From the NCBI RefSeq assembly GCF_004364175.1, contig NZ_SNZW01000011.1:558001-622000 (forward strand): a stretch of DNA of 64,000 bases, given 5' to 3'. Made by a program: the position numbers and the translations under genes. Shown here piece by piece: positions 1 to 9,405 of this stretch. The first letter of the stretch is position 1; each line of letters opens with the position of its first letter. The notes under the pieces were generated by a model. The model searched no databases. It saw nothing but the letters and a program-made list of their open reading frames with translations, and was not told the DNA's origin. This DNA comes from Maribacter caenipelagi (GTDB lineage Bacteria; Bacteroidota; Bacteroidia; Flavobacteriales; Flavobacteriaceae).

Positions 1-852
1 ATGGTTTTTGAAAATATAATCTTGCACGCTAGTCATATTGTTTACATCGGCTATTTTCCATAATTGATGCATTGACCTTTCTTGAAAACCGATCGGAGTG
101 GTTTTAATAAACGCTGCCGTAGTCTTTACGTTTTTGTTTACCTCAATTGCTAATTGCTCTTTTGTAGAGATATCGCTAGGCAGTGCAGAAAAAACATAAC
201 TAGCGAATTTATCGGTTAAGAAATTAGAACCTTGTAGAACAGGGTCACTAATTGCTAAATGGTCAAAATGATGTTGCTTTTTATTTTTAAGAAATATATC
301 TAAATCTTCAAATTCTGACGGAATGTAGCTTCTGTTCGCCTTAATGAATTTGTGGGCAATAGTAGTAGCATGCTTTTCTTCAAAAGAGCTCTGTATTTCA
401 TTTAATTCTTTTATGATGCTTACGTACTCTTTGTTCGATTCGTTATTGGTTTCATAAAATCCTATCAGCTTATCCTGCGCAGCAGTTATCTTAGAAAAGT
501 ATTCTCTATACCACTTATTCTCTTCTGAATTTGTAATGGTCAAGCCATCTTGAAGATTGAAATTGAATTTTACATCTTCTTTTTTATCATAAATAATATC
601 GATATAAAACTCATCTTGTGGTACGGCATATACCAATCTATACATGCCCGCCTGAGCAGTTAATGGCATTTCTAGTTTAAATGATCCGTCTCTAACAGCG
701 CTGTCAACGCTATAGCGTTCACCATTCGGTGTCAGCTCATAGGCTATCAACCATTTAAAATCTTTAGGAGGAGAAAAGTTTCCGGCTATGGAGCCTTGTG
801 CTTGAATACTTAATGAAATAAATAAGAGGCAAATACTAATAAGAACTTTCAT
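1..852 (-). CDS. Partial secreted/lipid-envelope protein, N-terminal half of a TlpA-thioredoxin-type protein (DUF4369-like)
   Basis: The frame is open from an ATG at 852 down to the window edge, giving 284 residues with no stop, so the gene continues leftwards outside the window. The first 20 residues (MKVLISICLLFISLSIQAQG) form a clear Sec signal peptide. The next ~100 residues are beta-rich, with the ligand-like stretch SIAGNFSPPKDFKWLIAYEL, as in N-terminal domains that precede a thioredoxin fold in Bacteroidota periplasmic TlpA/ResA-like proteins. The thioredoxin CxxC part would lie beyond the edge and is not seen, so the thioredoxin call is an inference from the N-terminal architecture. 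Confidence 0.6.
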   Translation of the reverse strand, partial: MKVLISICLLFISLSIQAQGSIAGNFSPPKDFKWLIAYELTPNGERYSVDSAVRDGSFKLEMPLTAQAGMYRLVYAVPQDEFYIDIIYDKKEDVKFNFNLQDGLTITNSEENKWYREYFSKITAAQDKLIGFYETNNESNKEYVSIIKELNEIQSSFEEKHATTIAHKFIKANRSYIPSEFEDLDIFLKNKKQHHFDHLAISDPVLQGSNFLTDKFASYVFSALPSDISTKEQLAIEVNKNVKTTAAFIKTTPIGFQERSMHQLWKIADVNNMTSVQDYIFKNH

Positions 853-1027
853 ACTTTTTATAAAACAATTGTCGAACCAATATGTATAGTGCAAATTACA
901 TATTGAGCTATTATGTTTCTAGAAATCTACATAAAATGCTGATGTAATGAAGCGTACTATAAAGTCGATAAAAGTAATATTCAGAAAGCAATTGTGGGCT
1001 TTAATTTTGAAAAGCTTATGATAATTC

Positions 1028-1348
1028 TTATTTAATCTCCATATGACCAAGGGCTTCAGCTATTTTTTGAAGCTCCTTATCATGAACAAAACCATCGGAA
1101 ATAGCCACTTCGTCTAAAAGTTTGGCAACTTCTTTCTTTTTAGGTAAAGACATTAGGTTAAGAATTTTAAAAGCTTTGTCCTTATTCAAGTTTCTAGCTT
1201 GGCCTACAAAAAAACTATCAAAAGTAAAACGGTCCATGAGTTGCGTAAGATATCGCATTTCTGCAGGGTCTACCTTGCTATCTGCTAGAATAACATAGTC
1301 TACCATTTTTACTAAAGCTAATTTCTCTTCTTTTGTAAAATCTATCAT
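1028..1348 (-). CDS. TerB-like protein, copy 1
   Basis: A 106-residue, all-helical acidic protein with no signal peptide. It shows two internally similar half-repeats, each a helix followed by a D-x-x-x-x-x-x-E loop: VILADSKVDPAEMRYL (about residues 19-34) and VAISDGFVHDKELQKI (about 80-95). This fits the TerB / tellurite-resistance-like fold, in which acidic residues of the two loops bind metal. It lies 8 bp downstream of a second TerB-like gene and is probably co-transcribed with it. The other two copies in the window are at 4235 and 16154. Its function is unknown; tellurite resistance should not be assumed, because no other ter genes are present. Confidence 0.7.
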   Translation of the reverse strand: MIDFTKEEKLALVKMVDYVILADSKVDPAEMRYLTQLMDRFTFDSFFVGQARNLNKDKAFKILNLMSLPKKKEVAKLLDEVAISDGFVHDKELQKIAEALGHMEIK

Positions 1349-1356
1349 ACTTTTAC

Positions 1357-1686
1357 CTACTCTGTTTCTTCTCCAAGACCAATATTTATAAATGTCTCAA
1401 TAATAAGATCCATTTCTTTTTTATGAATAGCACCATCAGATATAGCAACTTCATCAAGAATCTCTGCTAAGGCTTTTTTCTGATCATGCGGTAAATTGTA
1501 GAGAGTAACTAAGGCATTGTCATACTCTAACAATTTTGCGCGTTCTAAAAATGCATCGTCAAAACCAATGATGCCTTTAAGTTTATTTAAGGTTTCCACT
1601 TCTGCAGGATGAATTTTACCGTCAGCCTTTATAACTTCATGAATCATCTTAACAAAGGCGGCTTTTACAAACTCTTCAAACTCCAT
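1357..1686 (-). CDS. TerB-like protein, copy 2
   Basis: A 109-residue cytoplasmic helical protein. It has the same duplicated motif as its downstream neighbour: VIKADGKIHPAEVETL near the N-terminus and VAISDGAIHKKEMDLI near the C-terminus. Here both halves keep the full D-G-x-x-x-x-x-E pattern, while copy 1 has DS in its first half. With the neighbour it forms a tight two-gene unit (8 bp apart). The similarity to the copy next to mfd (position 4235) suggests local duplication followed by divergence. The role is unknown; the TerB-like fold is inferred from motif pattern and size. Confidence 0.7.
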   Translation of the reverse strand: MEFEEFVKAAFVKMIHEVIKADGKIHPAEVETLNKLKGIIGFDDAFLERAKLLEYDNALVTLYNLPHDQKKALAEILDEVAISDGAIHKKEMDLIIETFINIGLGEETE

Positions 1687-1786
1687 ACTTAATATTTAGG
1701 AGTTGAAAGATATGAAAAACAACATAATTTTTAGTATTCTTTAACACTTGTTGTTCGAGCTTATTAACAATGTAAGAGTTGTATTG

Positions 1787-3061
1787 CTAAAACGGATACG
1801 GACCATAGACGGCATCTCTAAATTCTTTATGAAGGTTTATTTGATCGTATGGAAAAAGCTGTACGAACAGCACTGCGGACAACTTATTTACTGGATCTAC
1901 CCAAAAAAGGGTAGAAGCGGCGCCATCCCAGTAAAACTCACCCACAACGCCATTATTTTCTTCAGGAGTTTTCGGTGGTGCTACTCGAACTGCAAAGTCA
2001 ATACCAAAACCTACCTGCCCTTTGCTAGGTAGCCAAGACCGTTCTGTGATACTATCTGCTAATTGATTGGTAGCCATTAGTTGCACGGTTTCTGGTTTCA
2101 GTATTTGCACAGCATCTAAACTGCCTTCATGAACGAGCATTTGGGCAAAGCGCATGTAATTATCTAATGTTGATGTGAGGCCTGATCCACCTCGTGTTAA
2201 TGGCCAATGTTCGGTATAATTACTATATGTTATAGAATCTTGTATCAAATCACCTTCACCTTTTCTAATATATAATTTGGCAAATCGGTCTCTATCTTCT
2301 TCGGGAATATAATACCTGGTTTCGTGCATTTTTAAAGGGTCAAGAACATGTTTTTGTACATATTCATCATAAGGAATTCCAGAAATTCTTTCGACCAATA
2401 AGGCTTGAACATCTACACTTGGTCCGTATTCCCACTGCGTACCGGGTTGAAACCATAATGGTGTTTTCCCCATCCTTTCTGCCATTTGTGTCAACGTATT
2501 TTCTCTGTTCATGGCGTCTGCATTCTTCATTAACTTACTCAATCCAGGTATGTCATCTCTGTTCGGAAAACCTGCTGTATGCCTAGTAATGTCTCTAATG
2601 GTTATCTCTCTTTGCAAAGGTTCTGTAAGAACTTTGTTGTTTTTATCTACTCCCGTATACACCGTCATTTTTTCAAATTCATGAATGTATTTAGAGATAG
2701 GATCGTCTAACTTGAATTTTCCTTCTTCTAAGAGTGTCATTAACGCGGTGCCGGTAATAGGCTTGGTCATGGAATATATTTGAACAATGGTGTTCCTTTC
2801 CATTGGTTTGCTCGCTTTAATATCAGCATAACCAAAAGCATTGTAATACACCTCCTTTTCGTTTTCAACAATAAGTGCAGATACACCTGCAATATTTCCC
2901 GATTTTACGAACTTTTGAAGGACTGAGTCAATACGGGCTTTTGCGGCAGCAGTGATTATTTTAGATTCTATAATAGCCTGCGAAGATGCCTCTTCCTTCT
3001 TTTCTTCTTTACACGAAGTGGCAATTAAGAGAAATAAAATACTATATAGTAGTTTTTTCAT
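1787..3061 (-). CDS. Serine hydrolase of the beta-lactamase / penicillin-binding-protein C family, lipoprotein
   Basis: A 424-residue protein with a lipoprotein signal ending LLIATSC (Cys17). It carries the class C beta-lactamase-type motif S97-M-T-K100 in YSMTKPITG, the Tyr motif Y212-G-P-S, and a late W-D-G in place of K-T-G/H-x-G. These make it an acyl-serine hydrolase of the EstB/beta-lactamase-like family acting at the periplasmic side of a membrane. Such proteins are usually esterases or D-aminopeptidase/transesterase-like enzymes rather than antibiotic-resistance enzymes, and the natural substrate cannot be read from the sequence. It appears to be monocistronic. Confidence 0.85.
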   Translation of the reverse strand: MKKLLYSILFLLIATSCKEEKKEEASSQAIIESKIITAAAKARIDSVLQKFVKSGNIAGVSALIVENEKEVYYNAFGYADIKASKPMERNTIVQIYSMTKPITGTALMTLLEEGKFKLDDPISKYIHEFEKMTVYTGVDKNNKVLTEPLQREITIRDITRHTAGFPNRDDIPGLSKLMKNADAMNRENTLTQMAERMGKTPLWFQPGTQWEYGPSVDVQALLVERISGIPYDEYVQKHVLDPLKMHETRYYIPEEDRDRFAKLYIRKGEGDLIQDSITYSNYTEHWPLTRGGSGLTSTLDNYMRFAQMLVHEGSLDAVQILKPETVQLMATNQLADSITERSWLPSKGQVGFGIDFAVRVAPPKTPEENNGVVGEFYWDGAASTLFWVDPVNKLSAVLFVQLFPYDQINLHKEFRDAVYGPYPF

Positions 3062-3121
3062 GTTGAGTAAGTTGGTTTTAGGGTATTTAAAAGTACGAAA
3101 TTAAATAACTGAATTTTCCGT

Positions 3122-4135
3122 CTACCCTAATAATTGAAGTACTTCTTCCCATATCTTGTTACTTACTTGCATACCTTCTATTTCTGATTTTTTTCTAGTC
3201 GCTAATGTTCGCTCTCCAGGATAAAATGTGCTATCTCCTTTTTGCAGTGGAGGTCCGTCGCGGGTAAATTGAATAATTTCGTTTAACAGATTTTGTTGTA
3301 TTTCGGTATCTGTGAAAGTACTTGGGTCTATACACATGAATACTTGCGAAAGTGCTGTTTCATTTTTTTTCAGACCGATTTTGTAAGTAGAATTCCCTGC
3401 GGATAGTAAAGTCGCCAACATATCTAATATCATAGAAAGAGCAGAGCCTTTCCAATAGCCTACTGGTAAAGCACGTCCAGAATCCATTATGTCTCTAGGA
3501 TGCTTACTGAGCTCATTATTAGAACCCCAACCACCATGAAAGGGAAGTTCTTTATTTTTTAGATCTAAGCTTTGCATTTTTCCAAATGAGAATTGTGAAA
3601 GTGCCATATCTAAAACTACATGACCTTCTTTTCTAGGAATAGCGATAACAAACGGATTGTTACCTAGTCTATTTTCTTTTCCTCCCCAAGCTGGCATATT
3701 GGGTATGGTATTGGTAAACAGTATTGAAATGCAACCTTGATCTGCTGCGCGCCAACCATACGTTCCGCCACGCATCCAATGGTTGGTGTTCTTTAGTGCT
3801 ACCAAACCCATTCCATGAGTTTTGGCTAAGTGAATAGCTTGGTCTGTACATGTTATGGCATTTAGTATTCCAGACCCCAAATTGCCATCCCATCGTTCCA
3901 TACTGCCCATTGATGCTGTTTTGGTCGCAATAGCATCTGTCTTGATTAAGCCTTTATCGACATAATCTATAAAAACGGGCACTCTGTTAATACCATGGGA
4001 ATAAATACCATCTAAGGTGCTTTCGGTATGTATTCTAGCCAGTACTGCTGATTTTGCTTTCGTAAATGAGTGTTTGATGAACAAACTCTCCAATACAGAT
4101 TTCATTTCTTCAGATGAAACTTTTATTTCGCTCAA
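3122..4135 (-). CDS. Ldh2-family NAD(P)H-dependent oxidoreductase, 2,3-diketo-L-gulonate reductase-like
   Basis: A 337-residue protein of the malate/L-lactate/ureidoglycolate dehydrogenase (Ldh2) superfamily, which binds NAD(P)H with a non-Rossmann fold. Recognisable blocks are DGIYSHGINR (the conserved D-G-x-x-S-H-G with the catalytic His), NTNHWMRGGTYG, and NTIPNMPAWGGKENRLGNNPF. The last two are most like 2,3-diketo-L-gulonate reductase (YiaK/DlgD). The usual reaction is reversible reduction of a 2-oxo acid; which one is not determined here. No sugar-acid catabolic genes flank it, so the physiological substrate is uncertain. Confidence 0.8.
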   Translation of the reverse strand: MSEIKVSSEEMKSVLESLFIKHSFTKAKSAVLARIHTESTLDGIYSHGINRVPVFIDYVDKGLIKTDAIATKTASMGSMERWDGNLGSGILNAITCTDQAIHLAKTHGMGLVALKNTNHWMRGGTYGWRAADQGCISILFTNTIPNMPAWGGKENRLGNNPFVIAIPRKEGHVVLDMALSQFSFGKMQSLDLKNKELPFHGGWGSNNELSKHPRDIMDSGRALPVGYWKGSALSMILDMLATLLSAGNSTYKIGLKKNETALSQVFMCIDPSTFTDTEIQQNLLNEIIQFTRDGPPLQKGDSTFYPGERTLATRKKSEIEGMQVSNKIWEEVLQLLG

Positions 4136-4234
4136 AACGGTATATGTTAATTCAACCGTTAAGATACATAAGTTGTTTAGTTCAATAAACTTAATGAAGA
4201 TTTATGTGGCATAAGGGCTGCAGACAAGAAAGAA

Positions 4235-4561
4235 CTAAGCTTTTTTAGATACTCCTATTTCGGCAATAACATGACTAATAACATTATCTTCTTTTTCATG
4301 AAAATAGCCATCTGAAATGGCAACGTCTTTTAATATCTGAGCTAGTTTTATTTTTTTCTCTTCAGGCGTATCTTTTAAAATTTTTACACTTTGTTCAATA
4401 TCAATACTTCGTGCCTGAATCAAAAAATTACTATCAAAATCGATGATGGTCATTAACTTACTTAGTGCGTTTATCTCTCCCTTATGTACTTCACCATCAG
4501 CGACAATTACAGAATCAATGATGCGGACCATTGCCAATTTCTCTGATATATCAAATTCCAT
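4235..4561 (-). CDS. TerB-like protein, copy 3, translationally coupled to mfd
   Basis: A 108-residue helical protein with the doubled TerB-like motif: VIVADGEVHKGEINAL and VAISDGYFHEKEDNVI. It is clearly paralogous to the two genes at 1028 and 1357. Its ATG shares one base with the TAA stop of mfd (TAATG arrangement), so ribosomes finishing mfd can re-start here. That coupling suggests a fixed ratio to the transcription-repair coupling factor, or simply operon compaction. No function is established; the fold assignment rests on motif and length. Confidence 0.7.
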   Translation of the reverse strand: MEFDISEKLAMVRIIDSVIVADGEVHKGEINALSKLMTIIDFDSNFLIQARSIDIEQSVKILKDTPEEKKIKLAQILKDVAISDGYFHEKEDNVISHVIAEIGVSKKA

Positions 4562-7500
4562 TATACAGTTATTTTTTCTTTAATTTCAAAAGGTTTTAAT
4601 GCCAAATATGCCCTATCAACAGATCTTATATTTTCGAAAACCAATAATAGGCGTAATCCGTTTCGGGTCTTTTTTTCTTTGATCTTACATTGTTGGGCAT
4701 GCGACTGTACATATTGCAATACCCTAGTAAATGTTGCTGTCTGATAAAATTCTGATTGTTGGTCGCTAATAAAGTACCCGATCATTTTACCTTGCTTCAT
4801 TACTATTTTCTCTAGACCGATGCTATTTGCTATCCATTTTATACGAACAGAGTTTAATAGATCTGCAGCCTCATCAGGTAATTCACCAAAGCGATCGACC
4901 AGTTGCGCCTCATATTTTATAAGCGCTTGTTCATCTTTTACTTGATTAAGATCTGTGTATAAGGTAAGTCTTTCTGTTATATTATTGATATAATCGTCTG
5001 GAAAGAGTAATTCGAAGTCAGAATCTATCTGTGTTTCTTTAACGAAAACCTTCTCATGTTTACCTTCAACCTCTTCATAAAGGTCTTTAAATTCGTTCTC
5101 TTTTAGTTCATCGATAGCTTCTGCCAATATTTTTTGATATGTTTCAAAACCTATCTCATTGATGAAGCCACTTTGTTCACCACCTAAAAGATCTCCGGCT
5201 CCACGAATCTCTAAATCTTTCATCGCGATATTAAATCCGCTACCTAATTCAGTAAATTGTTCTAATGCTTCGATTCGTTTACGGGCATCATTGGTCATTA
5301 CTTCATAAGGCGGAGTAATGAAATAACAAAAAGCTTTCTTATTACCACGACCTACACGACCTCGCATTTGATGTAAGTCGCTCAAACCAAAATTATTGGC
5401 GTTGTTTATGAAAATGGTATTGGCATTGGTAACATCTAAACCGCTTTCTACAATAGTTGTAGAAACCAAAACATCGAACTCGCTATTCATAAAACCAAGC
5501 ATTAAAGCTTCTAATTTTTTACCTTCCATTTGACCATGACCAACCGCTACTTTTGCATCTGGTACAAGCCTCTGAATCATACCGGCAACTTCCTTAATAT
5601 TTTCAATACGATTGTGAATAAAGAAAACCTGACCGCCACGTTCAATTTCATAACTAACGGCATCTCTTATAATCTCTTCGTTAAAACGTACAACCTGACT
5701 TTCTATAGGGTACCTGTTAGGCGGTGCAGTGGTGATTGTTGATAAATCTCGAGCAGCCATCAAACTAAATTGAAGTGTTCTTGGTATAGGTGTTGCCGTT
5801 AACGTAAGTACATCGACATTTTCTTTGATAGACTTTAATTTGTCTTTTACCGCTACTCCAAATTTCTGTTCTTCATCAACAATTAATAGACCAAGGTCTT
5901 TGAACTGAACGTTTTTATTCACGAGCTGATGGGTGCCAATAATAATATCGACTTTACCTTCGCCCAATCGCTGTATGGTATCTTTTTTCTCTTTCGCCGT
6001 TCTAAATCTGTTCAGATAATCTACCGTTACAGGCATATCTTTTAATCGTTCTGAAAAAGTACGATGGTGTTGAAAAGCTAATATAGTGGTAGGTACTAAA
6101 ACTGCTACTTGTTTACCATTATCAACTGCCTTGAATGCTGCACGAATGGCGATTTCTGTTTTACCGAACCCTACATCACCACAAATTAAGCGGTCCATAG
6201 GGCGCTCACTTTCCATGTCTCTTTTTACATCTTCGGTAGCGGTACTTTGATCAGGGGTATCTTCGTAAATAAACGAAGCTTCTAGCTCATTCTGTAAATA
6301 ACTATCTGGGTTGTATTGAAATCCTTTTTCTAACCTACGTTTTGCATATATTTTTATAAGGTTGAACGCTATTTTTTTAACACGCGATTTGGTCTTATCC
6401 TTAATTTTCTTCCAAGCTCCAGAACCTAATTTGTATATTTTAGGTGGTGCACCATCTTTACCGTTAAACTTTGAAATTTTGTATAATGAATGTATGCTAA
6501 CGTATAGAATATCACGCTCACCATACATTAACTTAATAGCTTCTTGCTTTTTGCCTTCAACATCTATTTTCTGTAAGCCGCCGAACTTACCGATACCGTG
6601 ATCAATATGGGTAACGTAATCGCCAATTTCAAGTTTGTTCAATTCCTTTAAGGTAATTGCCTGCTTTTTAGCATAACCGTTTTTTAAATGGAATTTATGG
6701 TAGCGTTCAAAAATTTGATGATCAGTATAGCAAACCAATTTTTGGTCATCATCTATAAAGCCTTGAAATAACGGAGAAACAATAATTTGATAATGAACAT
6801 GTTCGTTGACCTCTTCAAAAATGTCATGAAAACGTTTGGCTTGTTGCTCACTGGCGCAAAAGATATAATTGGTGTAGCCTTGGTCTTTATAGCTATTTAA
6901 ATTCTCAATTAATAAATCAAACTTTTTATTAAAAGAGGGTTGGGGTTTAGAGTGGAATTCGACGAAGTCAACAGCATCTCTTTTTGCATCTTGTGTTAAA
7001 AGTGTAAATTTAGAAAGTTGTTGTCTAAATTCGGCACCGCCCATAAATAACTCTTCGGGTTCGGCATGTTTAATGTCTTTAGATAATTTTGTAAAAGCTT
7101 CTTTTGCCTTTTCAAAGAAATCGTCTAAACGATCATATAAAAAGTCGGTATTTTTGGCAAAAACTAGTGTATTCGATGACACGTAGGTCAAAAAACTCTG
7201 TCTTTTATCAATCAAAAACTTGTCTGCCATATTTGGGACTATAGTGATCGATTTTACCTTTTCTTTCGAAAGCTGGGTTTCTACATCAAATGTTCTTATG
7301 CTATCTATTTCATCTCCGAAAAACTCTATTCTGTAAGGCTCGTCGTGCGAGAAAGAATAGACATCAACTATACCACCACGCACCGAAAACTCGCCAGGCT
7401 CGGTAATAAAGTCTACCCGTTTAAATTTGTATTCAAATAAAATTTCGTTTAAAAAATCTAATGATAGCGTGTCCCCTAATTTCATTTTTAGGGTATTCTT

Positions 7501-7929
7501 GTCGAGCTCTTTTCTAGTAACTACTTTTTCAAAAAGTGCGTCGGGGTAGGTGACTATTACCGCAGGTTTCTTTCTAGAATTAATTCTGTTTAAAACCTCG
7601 GCACGTAAAAGTACATTGGCATTATCTGTCTCTTCTATTTGATAAGGTCTTCTGTAACTACCTGGGTAAAAAAGCACTTTATCTTCGCCAATAAGACGTT
7701 CTAGGTCATTCAAATAATAGGCAGCCTCTTCTTTGTCATTGAAAACCGCTAAGAACGGTCGGTCTTCTGAATTAAAGATGCTGGTAAGCACAAAAGAAAG
7801 TGATGAGCCTACAAGACCTTTCAGTTGAATGTTATTGTTTCCCGAATTTTCAGGATCGGCAATAGTATTTTGCAGTTTCCCTATTTGGGGAGACTGATTA
7901 TACCGTTGTTGGATAGAAGAATGACTCAA
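4561..7929 (-). CDS. mfd: Transcription-repair coupling factor Mfd
   Basis: 1122 residues, the normal length for Mfd. It shows, in order: a UvrB-like N-terminal module (YPGSYRRPYQIEETDNANVLLRAEVL); the CarD-type RNA polymerase interaction domain near residues 430-500 (LEIGDYVTHIDHGIGKFGGL); and a RecG-like SF2 translocase with Walker A GDVGFGKTEIA, DEEQKFG, TATPIPRTL and QMRGRVGRG. A C-terminal TRCF domain follows. Mfd displaces stalled RNA polymerase and recruits UvrA to transcription-blocking lesions. It heads a transcript that continues into a TerB-like gene with a one-base stop/start overlap, and is divergent from the oxidoreductase at 8056. Confidence 0.98.
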   Translation of the reverse strand: MSHSSIQQRYNQSPQIGKLQNTIADPENSGNNNIQLKGLVGSSLSFVLTSIFNSEDRPFLAVFNDKEEAAYYLNDLERLIGEDKVLFYPGSYRRPYQIEETDNANVLLRAEVLNRINSRKKPAVIVTYPDALFEKVVTRKELDKNTLKMKLGDTLSLDFLNEILFEYKFKRVDFITEPGEFSVRGGIVDVYSFSHDEPYRIEFFGDEIDSIRTFDVETQLSKEKVKSITIVPNMADKFLIDKRQSFLTYVSSNTLVFAKNTDFLYDRLDDFFEKAKEAFTKLSKDIKHAEPEELFMGGAEFRQQLSKFTLLTQDAKRDAVDFVEFHSKPQPSFNKKFDLLIENLNSYKDQGYTNYIFCASEQQAKRFHDIFEEVNEHVHYQIIVSPLFQGFIDDDQKLVCYTDHQIFERYHKFHLKNGYAKKQAITLKELNKLEIGDYVTHIDHGIGKFGGLQKIDVEGKKQEAIKLMYGERDILYVSIHSLYKISKFNGKDGAPPKIYKLGSGAWKKIKDKTKSRVKKIAFNLIKIYAKRRLEKGFQYNPDSYLQNELEASFIYEDTPDQSTATEDVKRDMESERPMDRLICGDVGFGKTEIAIRAAFKAVDNGKQVAVLVPTTILAFQHHRTFSERLKDMPVTVDYLNRFRTAKEKKDTIQRLGEGKVDIIIGTHQLVNKNVQFKDLGLLIVDEEQKFGVAVKDKLKSIKENVDVLTLTATPIPRTLQFSLMAARDLSTITTAPPNRYPIESQVVRFNEEIIRDAVSYEIERGGQVFFIHNRIENIKEVAGMIQRLVPDAKVAVGHGQMEGKKLEALMLGFMNSEFDVLVSTTIVESGLDVTNANTIFINNANNFGLSDLHQMRGRVGRGNKKAFCYFITPPYEVMTNDARKRIEALEQFTELGSGFNIAMKDLEIRGAGDLLGGEQSGFINEIGFETYQKILAEAIDELKENEFKDLYEEVEGKHEKVFVKETQIDSDFELLFPDDYINNITERLTLYTDLNQVKDEQALIKYEAQLVDRFGELPDEAADLLNSVRIKWIANSIGLEKIVMKQGKMIGYFISDQQSEFYQTATFTRVLQYVQSHAQQCKIKEKKTRNGLRLLLVFENIRSVDRAYLALKPFEIKEKITV

Positions 7930-8055
7930 CAGTTTAAAATTTTTACAAATATAAGCATACCTAAGAAATGGATACGACTCATTATTATCGAATATGGGTT
8001 ACATATTGCCCTTAAAAAGTTGCACCTTGGGGTATAGCAGAAAAGGTAAGGTGAT

Positions 8056-9405
8056 ATGGAAAATAATGAGTTTGATGTTTTTGTAATTGGAAGTGGTATT
8101 GCAGGGCAAACGGTAGCTAAAGCCTGTGTGGCTAAAGGTTTAAAAGTTGCCATTACCGATAATCGTGAATTCGGTGGTACTTGTGCAAATAGAGGGTGTG
8201 ACCCAAAGAAAATTTTGTTGGGTGCCATGGAAGCATATGAACTAAGCGAGAATTTAAAAGGAAAGGGTATTGGTAAACCTGCTAAGATCAATTGGAAGCA
8301 ACTACAAAAATACAAGCGAAATTTTACTTCTAATATACCTGCAACTACCGAAAAAAGTTTAACCGAATTGGGAATAACATTGTATCACCAATCTCCAAAA
8401 TTTATTGATGAGCATACTTTGTTGGTAGAAGGTAAGAAAGTCGTTGCCAAGAAAATTGTTATTGCCACCGGTTTAGTACCAAGAACATTGAACTTGCCTG
8501 GAGCAAAACATTTTAAAGAGAGTGATGATTTTTTAAATCTCAAAAAGCTACCAAAGAAAATTGTTTTTGTTGGCGGAGGATATATCGGGATGGAGTTTGC
8601 TCATATGGCAGCAAGAGCTGGCGCCAAGGTTACGGTAATTGATACAGGTAAAAGACCTTTGCATGCTTTTGATGCAGATTTGGTTAATGAGCTTAGGAAA
8701 TATTCTGAAACACTGGGGGTTAATTTCGTCTTTAATGCAACGCCTACAGCATTGAAAAAGAAAAGAAAACAACTCACGCTAACCTATGAGTTAAAAGGTG
8801 AGACACATACTATTGAAGCTGAAGCTTTTTTTAATACTGCAGGTCGTGTACCCGCATTGGCAGGTTTAGATTCAGAAAAGGGTAATGTTCAATTTGGAGA
8901 TAAAGGTGTTGAAACAAATGATTATTTGCAGAGCACTAGTAATCCGAATGTTTATGCTTGTGGAGACGTGTCTGACAAGAACTTACCTTTGACTCCGCTT
9001 TCGGGTAGACAAGGTTATGTGGTTGCAGAAAATATTATAAATGGAAATGACAAGGTATTGGAGGTTCCTGTGATTCCTTCTGTGGTGTTTACATTACCAA
9101 ATTTTGCTGCCGTAGGTTATTCGGAAGAAGAAGCACGTAGCCGTTATAAAAATATAAGAGTGAATTTTAAGGTAGTAACCGATTGGTTTAATGCGAAACG
9201 ATTGAACGCACCATTGTATGCTTTCAAAATAATTATGAATGATAGAACAGGAGAAATTGTTGGTGCACACCTATTAGGACCTAATGCCGGGGAAACCATT
9301 AATATATTTACTATGGCAATCAATAATAAAATGACTGATCGCGATATAAAATCTACTATATTCTCGTATCCATCTTGGGGTAATGATATTAAAAGTATGG
9401 TTTAA
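8056..9405 (+). CDS. FAD/NAD(P)-dependent class I disulfide oxidoreductase-like protein
   Basis: A 449-residue flavoprotein of the dihydrolipoamide dehydrogenase / glutathione reductase / mercuric reductase superfamily. It has the FAD-binding GSGIAGQTVAKA motif, the redox-active pair C-A-N-R-G-C in GGTCANRGCDPKK, the NAD(P)-binding GGGYIGMEFA, and the second FAD motif YACGDVSD. The C-terminal dimerisation domain ends in YPSWGNDIKSM and lacks the H-P-x-x-x-E base dyad that reactivates the disulfide in classical members. The oxidised partner may therefore not be a normal disulfide. It overlaps the tail of the convergent TspO-like gene by 4 bp. Substrate unknown. Confidence 0.85.
   Translation: MENNEFDVFVIGSGIAGQTVAKACVAKGLKVAITDNREFGGTCANRGCDPKKILLGAMEAYELSENLKGKGIGKPAKINWKQLQKYKRNFTSNIPATTEKSLTELGITLYHQSPKFIDEHTLLVEGKKVVAKKIVIATGLVPRTLNLPGAKHFKESDDFLNLKKLPKKIVFVGGGYIGMEFAHMAARAGAKVTVIDTGKRPLHAFDADLVNELRKYSETLGVNFVFNATPTALKKKRKQLTLTYELKGETHTIEAEAFFNTAGRVPALAGLDSEKGNVQFGDKGVETNDYLQSTSNPNVYACGDVSDKNLPLTPLSGRQGYVVAENIINGNDKVLEVPVIPSVVFTLPNFAAVGYSEEEARSRYKNIRVNFKVVTDWFNAKRLNAPLYAFKIIMNDRTGEIVGAHLLGPNAGETINIFTMAINNKMTDRDIKSTIFSYPSWGNDIKSMV

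Noticed and set aside
1787-3061. Naming the serine hydrolase an antibiotic-resistance beta-lactamase
   Set aside because: It is a class C-like lipoprotein with altered second and third motifs, more typical of esterase/peptidase relatives.
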